From Aeromonas veronii bv. veronii (GTDB lineage: Bacteria > Pseudomonadota > Gammaproteobacteria > Enterobacterales > Aeromonadaceae), in contig NZ_CDDK01000028.1 of the NCBI RefSeq assembly GCF_000820225.1, forward strand, positions 62,001-126,000: a stretch of 64,000 bases of DNA, read 5' to 3'. A program made the translations under genes and the position numbers. Of this stretch, positions 9,593 through 17,853 are shown one piece after another; position 1 is the stretch's first letter, and each line of letters begins with the position of its first letter. The notes beneath the pieces were generated by a model. It was not told where the DNA came from, did not search any database, and saw only the letters and a program-made list of their open reading frames with translations.

Positions 9593-10924
9593 TCAGACGT
9601 TCAGCAGCAGGAACTCCCGCTCCCAGCGACTGATCACCCCGAAGTAGGTCTCGTACTCTTTGCGTTTGACCGCGACGAAGGCGCGGGTGAAGCGCTCACC
9701 CAGCATCTCCTTGATGGGCTCGCACTGTTCGAGATGGCTGAGTGCCTCCTCCAGCGAGCGGGGCAGGCTGTAGGGCAGGTCATAGGCGCTCGACTTCATC
9801 TCCGGCAGCGGCTCCAGCTTCTCCATCATGCCGAGATAGCCACAAGCCAGAGTGGCGGCCAGTGCCAGATAGGGGTTGGCATCGGCACCGGCGAAGCGGT
9901 TTTCCACCCGCCGTGCGCTCGGGTCGGAGAAGGGCACCCGCAGGCCGCAGGTGCGGTTCTCGACACCCCACTGGACGTTGCGCGGCGCGCTCTCGCCAAA
10001 GGTGAGGCGGCGGTAGGAGTTGACGTTGGGGGCCAGCAGGGCGGTCACCGCCGGGGTGTATTTCTGCAAACCGGCAATGAAGTGCATGAACTGTTCGCTG
10101 TTGCCGCCATTCGGAGTACCGAACAGGTTGTGGCCGTTCACATCTTCCAGACTCTGGTGGATGTGCATGGCCGACCCCGGTTCGTCGCTCATCGGCTTGG
10201 CCATGAAGGTGGCATAGATGCCGTGGCGGTGAGCGGCTTCACGCATGGTGCGCTTGAACAGGAACACCTGATCCGCCAGATCGATGGCATCACCATGCAG
10301 GAAGTTGATCTCCATCTGGGCGGCGCCCGACTCGTGGATCAGGGTGTCCACCTCCAGCTCCTGCGCCTCGCAGTAGTCATACATGTCTTCAAAGATGGGG
10401 TCGAACTCGTTGACCGCATCGATACTGAACGACTGGCGGGCGGTCTCAGGGCGGCCGTTGCGACCCACCGGCGGCACCAGCGGATAGTCGGGGTCCTCGT
10501 TGCGGGTGACCAGATAGAATTCCAGCTCGGGCGCCACCACCGGCTTCCAGCCCTGCTTCTCGTAAAATGACAGAACCCGACGCAGCACGGAGCGCGGCGC
10601 GATGTCGATCAGCTTGCCGTTGACGTCGAAACAGTCGTGGATCACCTGGGCAGTGGGCTCCAGCGCCCAGGGGACAAAACGGATGGTGTTGGGGTCGGGA
10701 TAGAGCTGCATGTCCCGCTCCAGCGGGTCGATCATGCTGTCGTCATCCGGATATTCGCCGGTCACCGTCTGGGTGAAAATCACCTCGGGCAGACGCATGC
10801 CCCCTTCACGCAAAAACTTGTTGGCTGGGATGATCTTGCCCCGGGCGTTGCCGGTGAAATCCGGGAACAGGCACTCCACTTCCGTGATGCGATTGCTCTC
10901 CATCCAGCCTTTGATACTGTCCAT
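9593..10924 (-). CDS. puuA: Gamma-glutamylputrescine synthetase-like glutamine synthetase
   Basis: A 443-residue member of the glutamine synthetase superfamily, of the PuuA/SpuI type that joins glutamate to the amino group of putrescine or a similar polyamine using ATP. Visible marks are FPDFTGNARGKIIP near the N terminus, the metal-site block APELEFYLV, AQMEINF, and the ATP/glutamate block GSAMHIHQSL. The ATG at 10924 has GGGG about seven bases upstream and gives the usual family start. Longer in-frame starts at 10951 (ATG) and 10957 (TTG) lack a ribosome site. It heads the polyamine operon. It is not housekeeping GlnA: the N-terminal domain and the motifs fit the polyamine branch, though the exact amine is inferred. 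Confidence 0.82.
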   Translation of the reverse strand: MDSIKGWMESNRITEVECLFPDFTGNARGKIIPANKFLREGGMRLPEVIFTQTVTGEYPDDDSMIDPLERDMQLYPDPNTIRFVPWALEPTAQVIHDCFDVNGKLIDIAPRSVLRRVLSFYEKQGWKPVVAPELEFYLVTRNEDPDYPLVPPVGRNGRPETARQSFSIDAVNEFDPIFEDMYDYCEAQELEVDTLIHESGAAQMEINFLHGDAIDLADQVFLFKRTMREAAHRHGIYATFMAKPMSDEPGSAMHIHQSLEDVNGHNLFGTPNGGNSEQFMHFIAGLQKYTPAVTALLAPNVNSYRRLTFGESAPRNVQWGVENRTCGLRVPFSDPSARRVENRFAGADANPYLALAATLACGYLGMMEKLEPLPEMKSSAYDLPYSLPRSLEEALSHLEQCEPIKEMLGERFTRAFVAVKRKEYETYFGVISRWEREFLLLNV

Positions 10925-11404
10925 GTTAAACCCCGACTTTACGGTTGCCATTGGCAAGGGTGTCTAATATATGGAACACCCTTGTTATAAAATTGTAATC
11001 AACATCACCATAAAAGCCCGCCATCAAGGGCAATGTCAAGCAGGCGTGTTTAAAAAACTATAAATAACGGCGCATATAATGACCAAGGCGGCACCAAATA
11101 CTAAACACTCAAATTCGTACGAAGCCCACCGTTCTCATCGTTGCAAAGGCGATGCCAACAGAGGGTGAAGCGGACGCCAGATCCCGACCAATCCCCCGCA
11201 GGAACGGACCATTTTTTTGCAAGGGCGCACAATCCTTATCCTATTTGCTTTGCTTGGCTGCATTTTTTTGGTACAAGGCCCGCCCTGATTTGCACTCTCT
11301 TGCATGAAACAGGTGCAAATCGGGATACAAGGGCTTGGTCTGTAGGCAGACAGCCCCCATAAACAGGGATAATTGGGTTAGTAAACTGACTGGTAGTTAA
11401 TCGT
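10925..11404. promoter_or_regulatory. Divergent control region between puuA-like and dksA-like genes
   Basis: This 480-bp non-coding stretch is AT-richer than its surroundings. On the minus strand TTGACA (11039-11034), an 18-bp spacer and TTTTAT (11015-11010) form a good sigma70 promoter, with about 80 bases of leader before the ATG at 10924. Nearer the dksA-like gene is a 9-bp inverted repeat (11287-11321). Two runs of seven T (near 11213 and 11263) each follow CA and end in TG. No ORF with family support was found. Confidence 0.6.
11287..11321. repeat. 9-bp inverted repeat upstream of the dksA-like gene
   Basis: GATTTGCAC (11287-11295) and GTGCAAATC (11313-11321) are perfect inverted copies separated by 17 bp; pairing extends by CC/GG beyond one wobble position. 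They lie about 85 bp before the dksA-like start. This could be an operator or an RNA hairpin in its leader. Confidence 0.5.
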
Positions 11405-11791
11405 ATGTGTGATTTCATGACTGAAGACCAACTGGCCTTTTACAAGGGGCAGATCGAGCGACAGATCGTCGAGCTCGAAGAGCGCCTGAACTCCCAGGCC
11501 AGCCAGGCCATCGCCACCGACACCAACGAGATGGCTGATGAAATTGACCGTGCCAGTATCGAGGAAGCCCGCCGTCTGGAGCTGAACCGCATCGAGCACG
11601 ACAAGCTGCACCTGCGCAAGCTGCGGGGCGCATTGAAGCGCATCAGCGAAGGGGATTTTGGTTACTGCGAATCTTGCGGTGACGAGATCTCCCTCAAGCG
11701 GCTGCATGCCCGTCCGGAATCCCGTTTCTGCGTCGAATGCCAGAGCACCAAGGAATTTAACGATACCCACGTGTTCCGTCGCGTCGCCTGA
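11405..11791 (+). CDS. Short DksA/TraR-family transcription factor
   Basis: A 128-residue DksA-family protein, about 23 residues shorter than E. coli DksA at the N terminus. It keeps the coiled-coil tip motif DEIDRA (D45, D48, A50), needed in DksA to act in the RNA polymerase secondary channel, and a four-cysteine zinc finger (C88, C91, C109, C112; FGYCESCG). DksA-family proteins modulate initiation at stable-RNA and amino-acid promoters, often with ppGpp. Housekeeping dksA is usually beside gluQ, absent here, so this is probably a second paralogue. The start is ATG 11405 or, four codons later, ATG 11417; neither has a strong ribosome site. Confidence 0.82.
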   Translation: MCDFMTEDQLAFYKGQIERQIVELEERLNSQASQAIATDTNEMADEIDRASIEEARRLELNRIEHDKLHLRKLRGALKRISEGDFGYCESCGDEISLKRLHARPESRFCVECQSTKEFNDTHVFRRVA

Positions 11792-11938
11792 TTCTTCGAA
11801 GAACCGTCACCATTCTGGTGCAACAGACGCCAGCAAGGCAGGGCACCGCGCTCAAACCTTGCACAACGCCTCGCAGCAAGATGGTGACAAGTTCTGTTAG
11901 ACTCCGGACACCTTCCGGAATCTACAGGAGAACAGAGA

Positions 11939-12796
11939 GTGAAATGGCTCATCAAGCTGTGCTTGTGCCTGCCACTGCTGGCACAAGCACAGGTTCTGAC
12001 GGTCAAGGTCCCCAGCCGTCCCGTCAACAATCTTGACCAGGAGTACCAGTACAAGCTGCTGGAACTGGCCCTGACCCGCTCCGGGCAACCCTTTCGCATC
12101 CAGCCTGTCGAACTCGACCTCAACCAGTTCACCCTCCAGCAGCAGCTGAGCAAGGGCAAGACCATCAACGTCTTCTGGATGGGCACCTCCAGCGCACTCG
12201 AATCTTCCCTGATTGCCGTCCCCATTCCGCTGTTTCGCGGGCTGGAAGGATTGCGACTGTCATTCATCCACGCGGATGCCCAAGAGAAGTTCAACCAGAT
12301 CAATACCCTGGCCGACCTCAAACAGCTGAAGGCGGCGCAAGGGGTCGGTTGGGCCGATAACAAGATTCTGGAAAATGCGGGCATCCCGACCTTATCCGGC
12401 CGATACAGCAGTCTGTTTCGCCTTATCAACGACGGCGACAAGATCGACTTCTTCCCGCGCGCCCTGGTGGAGATCTTCGCCGAGCGCAGCGAGCTGGTGG
12501 CGCAGTATTCCAACCTCGCTATCGAGCAGCATCTGCTGATCCGCTACCCCTTCGCCCAGTTCTTCTTCGTCAGCCCCGAATACCCCAAGCTGGCCAAGGC
12601 GATTCAGACCGGGCTGGAGCGGGCCTATGCCGATGGCAGCTTTATGAAGTTCTTCAATGACAACCCCAAGATCCGCGAAGCGCTCGCCAGCGCCAACCTC
12701 GACCAGCGGGTCACCATCGCCCTGCCCAATCCGGATATGACCCCGTTGCTAAAATCCATTCCGGCCCAATATTGGGAGTATCCACCGCAGGGATAA
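11939..12796 (+). CDS. Periplasmic solute-binding-like protein (SBP family 3 type), orphan
   Basis: A 285-residue secreted protein. The GTG start at 11939 has AGGAG eight bases upstream. The signal peptide is MKWLIKLCLCLPLLAQAQ, with cleavage after about residue 18. The rest has the pattern of an amino-acid-type binding domain, with LVEIFAERSELV and FFFVSPEYPKLAKAIQTGLERAYADG near the C terminus. There is no adjacent permease, ATPase, kinase or cyclase gene, so it is an orphan. Such orphans in this group often resemble the sensory domains of larger proteins. The ligand cannot be read from the sequence. Confidence 0.65.
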   Translation: MKWLIKLCLCLPLLAQAQVLTVKVPSRPVNNLDQEYQYKLLELALTRSGQPFRIQPVELDLNQFTLQQQLSKGKTINVFWMGTSSALESSLIAVPIPLFRGLEGLRLSFIHADAQEKFNQINTLADLKQLKAAQGVGWADNKILENAGIPTLSGRYSSLFRLINDGDKIDFFPRALVEIFAERSELVAQYSNLAIEQHLLIRYPFAQFFFVSPEYPKLAKAIQTGLERAYADGSFMKFFNDNPKIREALASANLDQRVTIALPNPDMTPLLKSIPAQYWEYPPQG

Positions 12797-12858
12797 GCAT
12801 CCCGAGCGCCTGACCATGAGGGTCGGGCAGCGAGAACACAGTGCGCCAGGGAGGTGTC

Positions 12859-13305
12859 ATGAAGGGAATCCAGGAGTGGTTTGAGGAGTACGGCCAGAGT
12901 CATTGCCATCCGGTCAACGTCGCCATCCACAAGCTGGCAGTGCCGGGCATCTATCTCTGCTCGCTGGCGCTGCTCTGGTGTCTGCCACACGGGCCCTTGC
13001 CAGAGCCCCTCAACTGGGCGGCAGTGGCAGCCATTCCGGTGCTGCTGTTCTATCTTCAGCTGTCGTTTTCGCTGTTCGCGGGGATGGCCGGGCTGACCGC
13101 GCTCGGGCTGGCCTTCTGCCACCAATGGCAGGGGCCGCTGTTGTGGCCCGCCGTGGCAGCGTTCGTGCTGCTCTGGATAGCCCAGTTTGTCGGCCACAAG
13201 ATCGAGGGCAAGCGCCCCTCCTTCCTCGCCGACCTGCAATTTCTGCTGATAGGCACCGCTTGGGTGCTTGCCAGCCTCTATCGTCGCCTGGGCATTCCCT
13301 ATTGA
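12859..13305 (+). CDS. Mpo1-like (DUF962/YGL010w-type) membrane protein
   Basis: A 148-residue protein with about four hydrophobic segments. ATG 12859 has GGGAGG about five bases upstream. The N-terminal block [18 protein letters not shown] carries the spaced histidines of the Mpo1-like family, and [13 protein letters not shown] near residues 111-123 is the second conserved His block. The yeast member Mpo1 is an iron-dependent dioxygenase of 2-hydroxy fatty acids in the membrane; the role in bacteria is not established. It sits between an orphan binding protein and creA without an obvious functional link. Confidence 0.75.
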   Translation: MKGIQEWFEEYGQSHCHPVNVAIHKLAVPGIYLCSLALLWCLPHGPLPEPLNWAAVAAIPVLLFYLQLSFSLFAGMAGLTALGLAFCHQWQGPLLWPAVAAFVLLWIAQFVGHKIEGKRPSFLADLQFLLIGTAWVLASLYRRLGIPY

Positions 13306-13331
13306 GGAGTGCCGGGCCAACAGGAGAGACC

Positions 13332-13826
13332 ATGACACATAACCACACGCGACATAATGCCCTGCGCCGCGCCCTGCCCCTGCTGCTGGGGGCCCTGTTT
13401 GCCGGCCCGGCGCTGGCTGACAAGGCCGACCCAGTCGGTGAAGTGAGCACAGCCTTCAAGCTGTTTGGCCCGAACCACAAGATCCTGGTGGAGGCGTTCG
13501 ACGACCCGCGCATCGACGGCGTCGCCTGCTATCTGGCGCGCCCCAAGACCGGTGGTGTAAAAGGCGGGCTGGGACTGGCGGAAGATCCCTCCCACGCCTC
13601 CCTGTCGTGCCACCAGATCGGCCCCATCACCCTGCCCGAAAAGCTGAAGGCGGGAGAAGAGGTGTTCGATGTCAGCACTTCACTGGTGTTCAAGGAGCAG
13701 AAAGTGGTGCGTTTTTACGACAAGAAACGCAATGCACTGGTTTACCTGACCTACAGCACCAAACTGGTGGATGGTTCGTACAAGAGTGCAGTCAGCGCCG
13801 TTCCCATTATGCCGTGGGGACAATAA
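13332..13826 (+). CDS. creA: CreA family periplasmic protein
   Basis: A 164-residue secreted protein with a signal peptide ending near ...AGPALA (about residue 29). The mature part starts [20 protein letters not shown] and includes [19 protein letters not shown], characteristic of CreA, and a second cysteine in SLSCHQIG that may pair with the first. CreA is widespread in Proteobacteria and its function is unknown. The usual creBCD genes are absent here. ATG 13332 has AGGAGAG upstream. It begins 26 bp after the Mpo1-like gene, so the two may be cotranscribed. Confidence 0.88.
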   Translation: MTHNHTRHNALRRALPLLLGALFAGPALADKADPVGEVSTAFKLFGPNHKILVEAFDDPRIDGVACYLARPKTGGVKGGLGLAEDPSHASLSCHQIGPITLPEKLKAGEEVFDVSTSLVFKEQKVVRFYDKKRNALVYLTYSTKLVDGSYKSAVSAVPIMPWGQ

Positions 13827-13900
13827 CCAGCCGGTTTGTCCGGTGATAGCTGACCCATTTTGTTGTAATTTGACGACACACACGCTGCGGAGCACATACC

Positions 13901-14890
13901 ATGAAAGTCGCCGTATTCAGTACCAAGAGCTATGACAAAGAGCATTTCAACCAGGCCAACAGCCAATACGGCTTCGACCTGGAGTTTTTCGATGTGCGGC
14001 TGGAGGCCAAAACGGCCCGACTGGCTCACGGCTTCCCGGTGGTGTGTCTGTTCGTCAATGACGATGCCGACCGCGAGGTATTGACCGAACTGGCTGCCAA
14101 CGGCACCCAGGTGATTGCCCTGCGCTGCGCCGGTTACAACAACGTGGATCTGGCCGCTGCCAAAGAGCTGGGGCTGAAAGTGGTGCGAGTGCCCGCCTAC
14201 TCCCCCGAGGCGACCGCAGAACACGCCGTCGGCATGATGATGTGCCTCAACCGCCGCATCCATAAGGCTTATCAGCGCACCCGCGACGCCAACTTCTCGC
14301 TGGAAGGGCTGGTCGGCTTCAACATGCATGGCAAGACCGTTGGCGTCATCGGCACCGGCAAGATCGGTCTGGCCGCCCTGCGCATCCTCAAGGGCTTCGG
14401 GGTTCGCCTGCTGGTCAACGATCCTTACCAGAATCCGGCAGCCATCGAGCTGGGAGCCGAGTACGTGGATCTCGATACCCTGTTCCGCCAATCCGACATC
14501 ATCAGCCTGCACTGCCCGCTGTTCAAAGAGAACTACCACCTGTTGAACAAGGAGGCATTCGCCAAGATGAAGGACGGAGTGATGATCATCAACACCAGCC
14601 GTGGCGGCCTGCTCGACTCCAACGCCGCCATCGAGGCGCTCAAGACTTCCCGCATTGGCGCGCTGGGGCTGGACGTCTACGAGGAGGAAGAGGATCTCTT
14701 CTTCTCCGACAAGTCCAACGAGGTGATCACCGATGACGTGTTCCGCCGCCTGTCTGCCTGCCACAACGTGCTGTTCACCGGCCATCAGGCGTTCCTGACC
14801 CGCGAGGCGCTGCACGCCATCGCCGATACCACTCTTGGCAATATCCGCGCCATCGAGAGCCAGGGCCGCTGCGACAACGAAGTGGAATAG
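13901..14890 (+). CDS. ldhA: Fermentative D-lactate dehydrogenase LdhA
   Basis: A 329-residue cytoplasmic enzyme that reduces pyruvate to D-lactate with NADH. The Rossmann motif is GTGKIG (151-156). The catalytic triad of the D-2-hydroxyacid dehydrogenase family is visible as R234 (NTSRGG), E263 (DVYEEEED) and H295 (TGHQAF). Length equals that of E. coli LdhA, and the N terminus MKVAVFSTKSYDKEHF is a strong family match. It is a single gene with its own terminator downstream. Confidence 0.95.
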   Translation: MKVAVFSTKSYDKEHFNQANSQYGFDLEFFDVRLEAKTARLAHGFPVVCLFVNDDADREVLTELAANGTQVIALRCAGYNNVDLAAAKELGLKVVRVPAYSPEATAEHAVGMMMCLNRRIHKAYQRTRDANFSLEGLVGFNMHGKTVGVIGTGKIGLAALRILKGFGVRLLVNDPYQNPAAIELGAEYVDLDTLFRQSDIISLHCPLFKENYHLLNKEAFAKMKDGVMIINTSRGGLLDSNAAIEALKTSRIGALGLDVYEEEEDLFFSDKSNEVITDDVFRRLSACHNVLFTGHQAFLTREALHAIADTTLGNIRAIESQGRCDNEVE

Positions 14891-14912
14891 GGGCTCGCCC
14901 TCTCTTCGTCAC

Positions 14913-14963
14913 GCGCCGGGTTGTGAGACCCGGCGCCTTCGGGTAGGCTAGCCCCCCTTTTTT
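14913..14963 (+). terminator. Terminator after ldhA
   Basis: A 9-bp stem GCGCCGGGT/ACCCGGCGC (14913-14921 with 14928-14936) is followed, after a short GC-rich spacer, by a run of six T at about 14958-14963. The T-run is not directly beside the stem, so efficiency is uncertain. Confidence 0.55.
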
Positions 14964-14982
14964 ATTCAGGAGTCTGGCGCCC

Positions 14983-16344
14983 ATGTTTATCGGATTTGAT
15001 TACGGCACCTCCAACTGTGCCGTGGCCGTGATGGAACAAGGTAGCCCCAGGCTGCTGAATCTTGGCGCATCCCGCTATCTCCCCTCCACCCTGCATGCCC
15101 CCCACCGGGATGCTATCGTCGGTCTGCTGGCCGAAGGGCTGGCCCCCGCCCAGCAGGCGGAGTACCTCAAGCTGCGTGGCCCCGTGGTCACCCGCGCCCA
15201 GATGGTTCGCCGCCAGATGCGCGAAGAGGGGCTGATCGACGAGCTGAGCTTTGGCGGTGCCGCGCTGGAGCGCTATCTGGAAGAGCCGGACGACGGCTAC
15301 TACATCAAATCGCCGAAATCCTTCCTCGGGGCTTATGGTCTCAAGGCCCCCCAGATCGCCCTGTTTGAAGACATCGTCTGCGCCATGATGCTCCATGTCC
15401 GCCAGCAGGCGGAACAGCAGCTCGGAGCCCCGATCCGCCAAGCGGTGATCGGCCGACCGGTCAACTTCCAGGGTCTGGCAGGGGAAGAGAGCAACCAGCA
15501 AGCTATCGCCATCCTGACCGAGGCGGCCCGTCTGGCCGGTTTCGAGCAGGTGGAGTTCCTCTACGAGCCGGTGGCCGCCGGGTTTGAATTCGAGGCGCGC
15601 CTCACCGAAGACGCCGTGGTACTGGTGGTGGATATCGGCGGCGGTACCACCGACTGCTCCATGCTGCGGATGGGTCCCAGCTACCGCGATCAGCTGGATC
15701 GCAGCGGCGATCTGCTCGGCCACAGCGGCCAGCGGATCGGCGGCAACGACTTCGATATCCGCCTGACGGTGGAGGGGATGATGCCGCTGCTCGGCATGCA
15801 CGAGACCCTCAAGACCGGCAAGCCGCTGCCCCACCCGCTGTTCTGGGATGCGGCCGCCATCAACGACGTCAGCGCCCAGAGCCGCTTCTACAGCCTCGAC
15901 ACCGCCCGCCAGCTGCAGGATCTGCAGCTCGACAGCCAGCCCGGCAGCAAGTTGGGGCGTCTGGCCAGCCTGCGGGCCCACAAGCTGAGCCACCAGCTGG
16001 TGTGGCGTGCCGAGCAGGGCAAGATCGCCCTCTCGGAGCAGGAACTCAATCGCCAGTCGCTGGCCGAGCTGGAAAAAGGGCTGGAAGCGGAACTGACCCG
16101 CGAACAGCTGGCCAACGCCTCGGCACTGCTGCTGGAGAAGATTGGCGAGCTGATGGACGAAGCGATTGCCGCCGCCGGTGTGCAGCCGGATCGCATCTTC
16201 GTCACCGGCGGTAGCGCCCGCTCGCCGCTGATCGCCAGCTTTATCCGCCAGAAGCTCCCCTCCATCCCGCTTGAGGGTGGCGATGACTTCGGCTCGGTGG
16301 CCGCGGGTCTCGCCCGTTATGCCGAGCGGCTGTTCGCCAACTGA
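14983..16344 (+). CDS. yegD: Hsp70-like chaperone YegD
   Basis: A 453-residue protein of the Hsp70/actin ATPase superfamily. FDYGTSNCAVAV at residues 5-16 is the phosphate-1 loop, VVDIGGGTTDCSM the phosphate-2 loop and FVTGGSARSPLI the adenosine-binding block. It lacks the classical DnaK substrate-binding domain and matches E. coli YegD (450 residues) in length and pattern. YegD is a putative chaperone with no settled client. No J-protein gene is nearby. Confidence 0.9.
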   Translation: MFIGFDYGTSNCAVAVMEQGSPRLLNLGASRYLPSTLHAPHRDAIVGLLAEGLAPAQQAEYLKLRGPVVTRAQMVRRQMREEGLIDELSFGGAALERYLEEPDDGYYIKSPKSFLGAYGLKAPQIALFEDIVCAMMLHVRQQAEQQLGAPIRQAVIGRPVNFQGLAGEESNQQAIAILTEAARLAGFEQVEFLYEPVAAGFEFEARLTEDAVVLVVDIGGGTTDCSMLRMGPSYRDQLDRSGDLLGHSGQRIGGNDFDIRLTVEGMMPLLGMHETLKTGKPLPHPLFWDAAAINDVSAQSRFYSLDTARQLQDLQLDSQPGSKLGRLASLRAHKLSHQLVWRAEQGKIALSEQELNRQSLAELEKGLEAELTREQLANASALLLEKIGELMDEAIAAAGVQPDRIFVTGGSARSPLIASFIRQKLPSIPLEGGDDFGSVAAGLARYAERLFAN

Positions 16345-16365
16345 GCCCTGAGATAGCGTAAATCG

Positions 16366-16392
16366 ATGGCAACATTACCCGTGTGTTGCCAT
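16366..16392 (+). other. Inverted repeat after yegD, possible terminator
   Basis: ATGGCAACA (16366-16374) and TGTTGCCAT (16384-16392) form a 9-bp stem with a 9-base loop, 22 bases after the yegD stop. Only TAA follows, with no real T-tract. Confidence 0.45.
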
Positions 16393-16509
16393 TAAGCGAC
16401 AGTCGTGCGGGACAAGGGGCGACAGAAGCGGTCGGTCGTCCCCTCTCCCGCCCTGCTCCCGACTGCCCAAAAAGGGTATTCTTGACGCTCCCCCAACCGG
16501 AGCCCCCTC

Positions 16510-16929
16510 ATGCCCAGATTGCCCTTTTTGTTGCTGATCCCCCTGTTACTGCTCGCTGGCTGCAGCTCGACCGCCTTTGTTCAGCAAGATCTGCAACACC
16601 ACCACTGGGTACTGAGCAAACTGGATGGCGAACCGATCAAGGCCCCCCGCGACAATCCCCCCGATTTCGAGATCGGCGAGCACTTCACCGTCAACGGCAT
16701 CGCCGGTTGCAACCGCTACTTCGGTCAGGGCCATCTGGAAGATGACAAACTGTGGGTCACCAGTCTGGGCAGTACCGAAATGGCCTGCATGCCACCGCTC
16801 GACACCATAGAACAGGCCGTACTGAACACCCTGATCGAGGGGGCAACCCTGAGCGGCACCAGTCAGAACCTGATCCTGCAGGGCAAACAGCACCGTTTGG
16901 AATACACCTTGCGCGACTGGGTGTTCTAG
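16510..16929 (+). CDS. META-domain lipoprotein (HslJ-like)
   Basis: A 139-residue lipoprotein. The signal peptide ends in the lipobox LLAGC with the lipidated Cys at about residue 17. The mature part is one META domain (HHWVLSKLDGEPI, FTVNGIAGCNRYFG, STEMACMPPLD), as in HslJ and YlaB-type proteins. Two cysteines (in GCNRYFG and ACMPP) may pair, as in other META domains. In HslJ the domain is linked to heat shock and novobiocin resistance, but the function here is unknown. Confidence 0.8.
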   Translation: MPRLPFLLLIPLLLLAGCSSTAFVQQDLQHHHWVLSKLDGEPIKAPRDNPPDFEIGEHFTVNGIAGCNRYFGQGHLEDDKLWVTSLGSTEMACMPPLDTIEQAVLNTLIEGATLSGTSQNLILQGKQHRLEYTLRDWVF

Positions 16930-17017
16930 CGCTCACAAAGCCGCATCACAAACAGGAACATGTTGTCCGGCTGTGGCACAATATGAGGCAGAGTTCGCAA
17001 CGGAGGCTGCCTCAGCC

Positions 17018-17848
17018 ATGTCGATGGATCGCCTGTTTGACAAGATCAAACAACTCCCCACTATTCCCAAGCTGCTGCACGAGTTGATGCAGAGCTTCAA
17101 CGACGAGAATGCCCGCATCGACGAGATTGCGGCCAAGATCGCCATGGATCAGGTGATCAGCGTCAAGGTGCTGCGGATGGCCAACTCGGCCGCCCTGCGC
17201 CGGGGCAACGAAGTGACCTCCATCGAACAGGCGGTGATCCGGCTCGGCTTCAACCGGCTGCGCTCCGTGGTGGTCGCCTCCGGCATCATCGGCACCTTCA
17301 AGGCCCCGCCCAGCTTCGACAAGAACAAGTTCTGGACCGAGACCTTCCAGGTCGCCACCATCGCCAAGACCCTGGCCCAGGAGGCCAAGGTGATGGATCC
17401 CGAGACCGCCTTCACCTGCGCCCTGATCCACAACATCGGCGAACTGCTTATCCAGAGCACCTTGCCGGAAGAGGCCGAGCTCATCAACATGGCGATCCAG
17501 AACGGCAGTAGCCGGGTCGAGGCCCAGCGGGAGATGCTGGGCTACGACTATGCCCAGCTTGGTGCCGAGCTGGCGCGGCGCTGGAACCTCTCCGAGGCCT
17601 TCGTCGATGCTATCTCCCAACAGCTTGACCCGCTCTCCCACGATCCGGTCAGCAAGGAGGCGGTGCTAATCCGCCTCGCCGTGTTTATCTCCTTCGCCTG
17701 GAACGCGGGCGTGCCTGCCCAGGCCATCATCGCCCGCTTCCCCAAACCGCTCGCCGACCAGTTGGGACTGGATCCCAAGTCGCTGGCAGGCCAGCTCGAA
17801 ACATTGCATGAACAGGGTAATGCCCTCGCCGATCTTCTGACTCAATAA
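17018..17848 (+). CDS. HDOD-domain signalling protein
   Basis: A 276-residue protein that is essentially one HDOD domain, from FDKIKQLPTIPKLLHEL to about residue 220. The block SVKVLRMANSAALRRGNEV and the helix EQAVIRLGFNRLRSVV are typical. HDOD domains resemble HD phosphodiesterases but lack the metal-binding HD pair, and usually act in signalling or motility control. No receiver or kinase domain is attached. ATG 17018 follows GGAGG at 17002-17006; an upstream in-frame GTG (16973) is less likely. malZ starts six bases after its stop, so they may be cotranscribed. Confidence 0.8.
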   Translation: MSMDRLFDKIKQLPTIPKLLHELMQSFNDENARIDEIAAKIAMDQVISVKVLRMANSAALRRGNEVTSIEQAVIRLGFNRLRSVVVASGIIGTFKAPPSFDKNKFWTETFQVATIAKTLAQEAKVMDPETAFTCALIHNIGELLIQSTLPEEAELINMAIQNGSSRVEAQREMLGYDYAQLGAELARRWNLSEAFVDAISQQLDPLSHDPVSKEAVLIRLAVFISFAWNAGVPAQAIIARFPKPLADQLGLDPKSLAGQLETLHEQGNALADLLTQ

Positions 17849-17853
17849 GCATC

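Noticed and set aside
11287-11310. Possible sigma54 promoter (TTGCAC...TTGCA)
   Set aside because: The essential GG at -24 is missing (TTGCAC rather than TGGCAC) and the spacing is one base short.
12808-12828. Hairpin GCCTGACC/GGTCGGGC between the binding-protein and Mpo1-like genes as a terminator
   Set aside because: It contains a wobble pair and has no T-run, so it is too weak to call.
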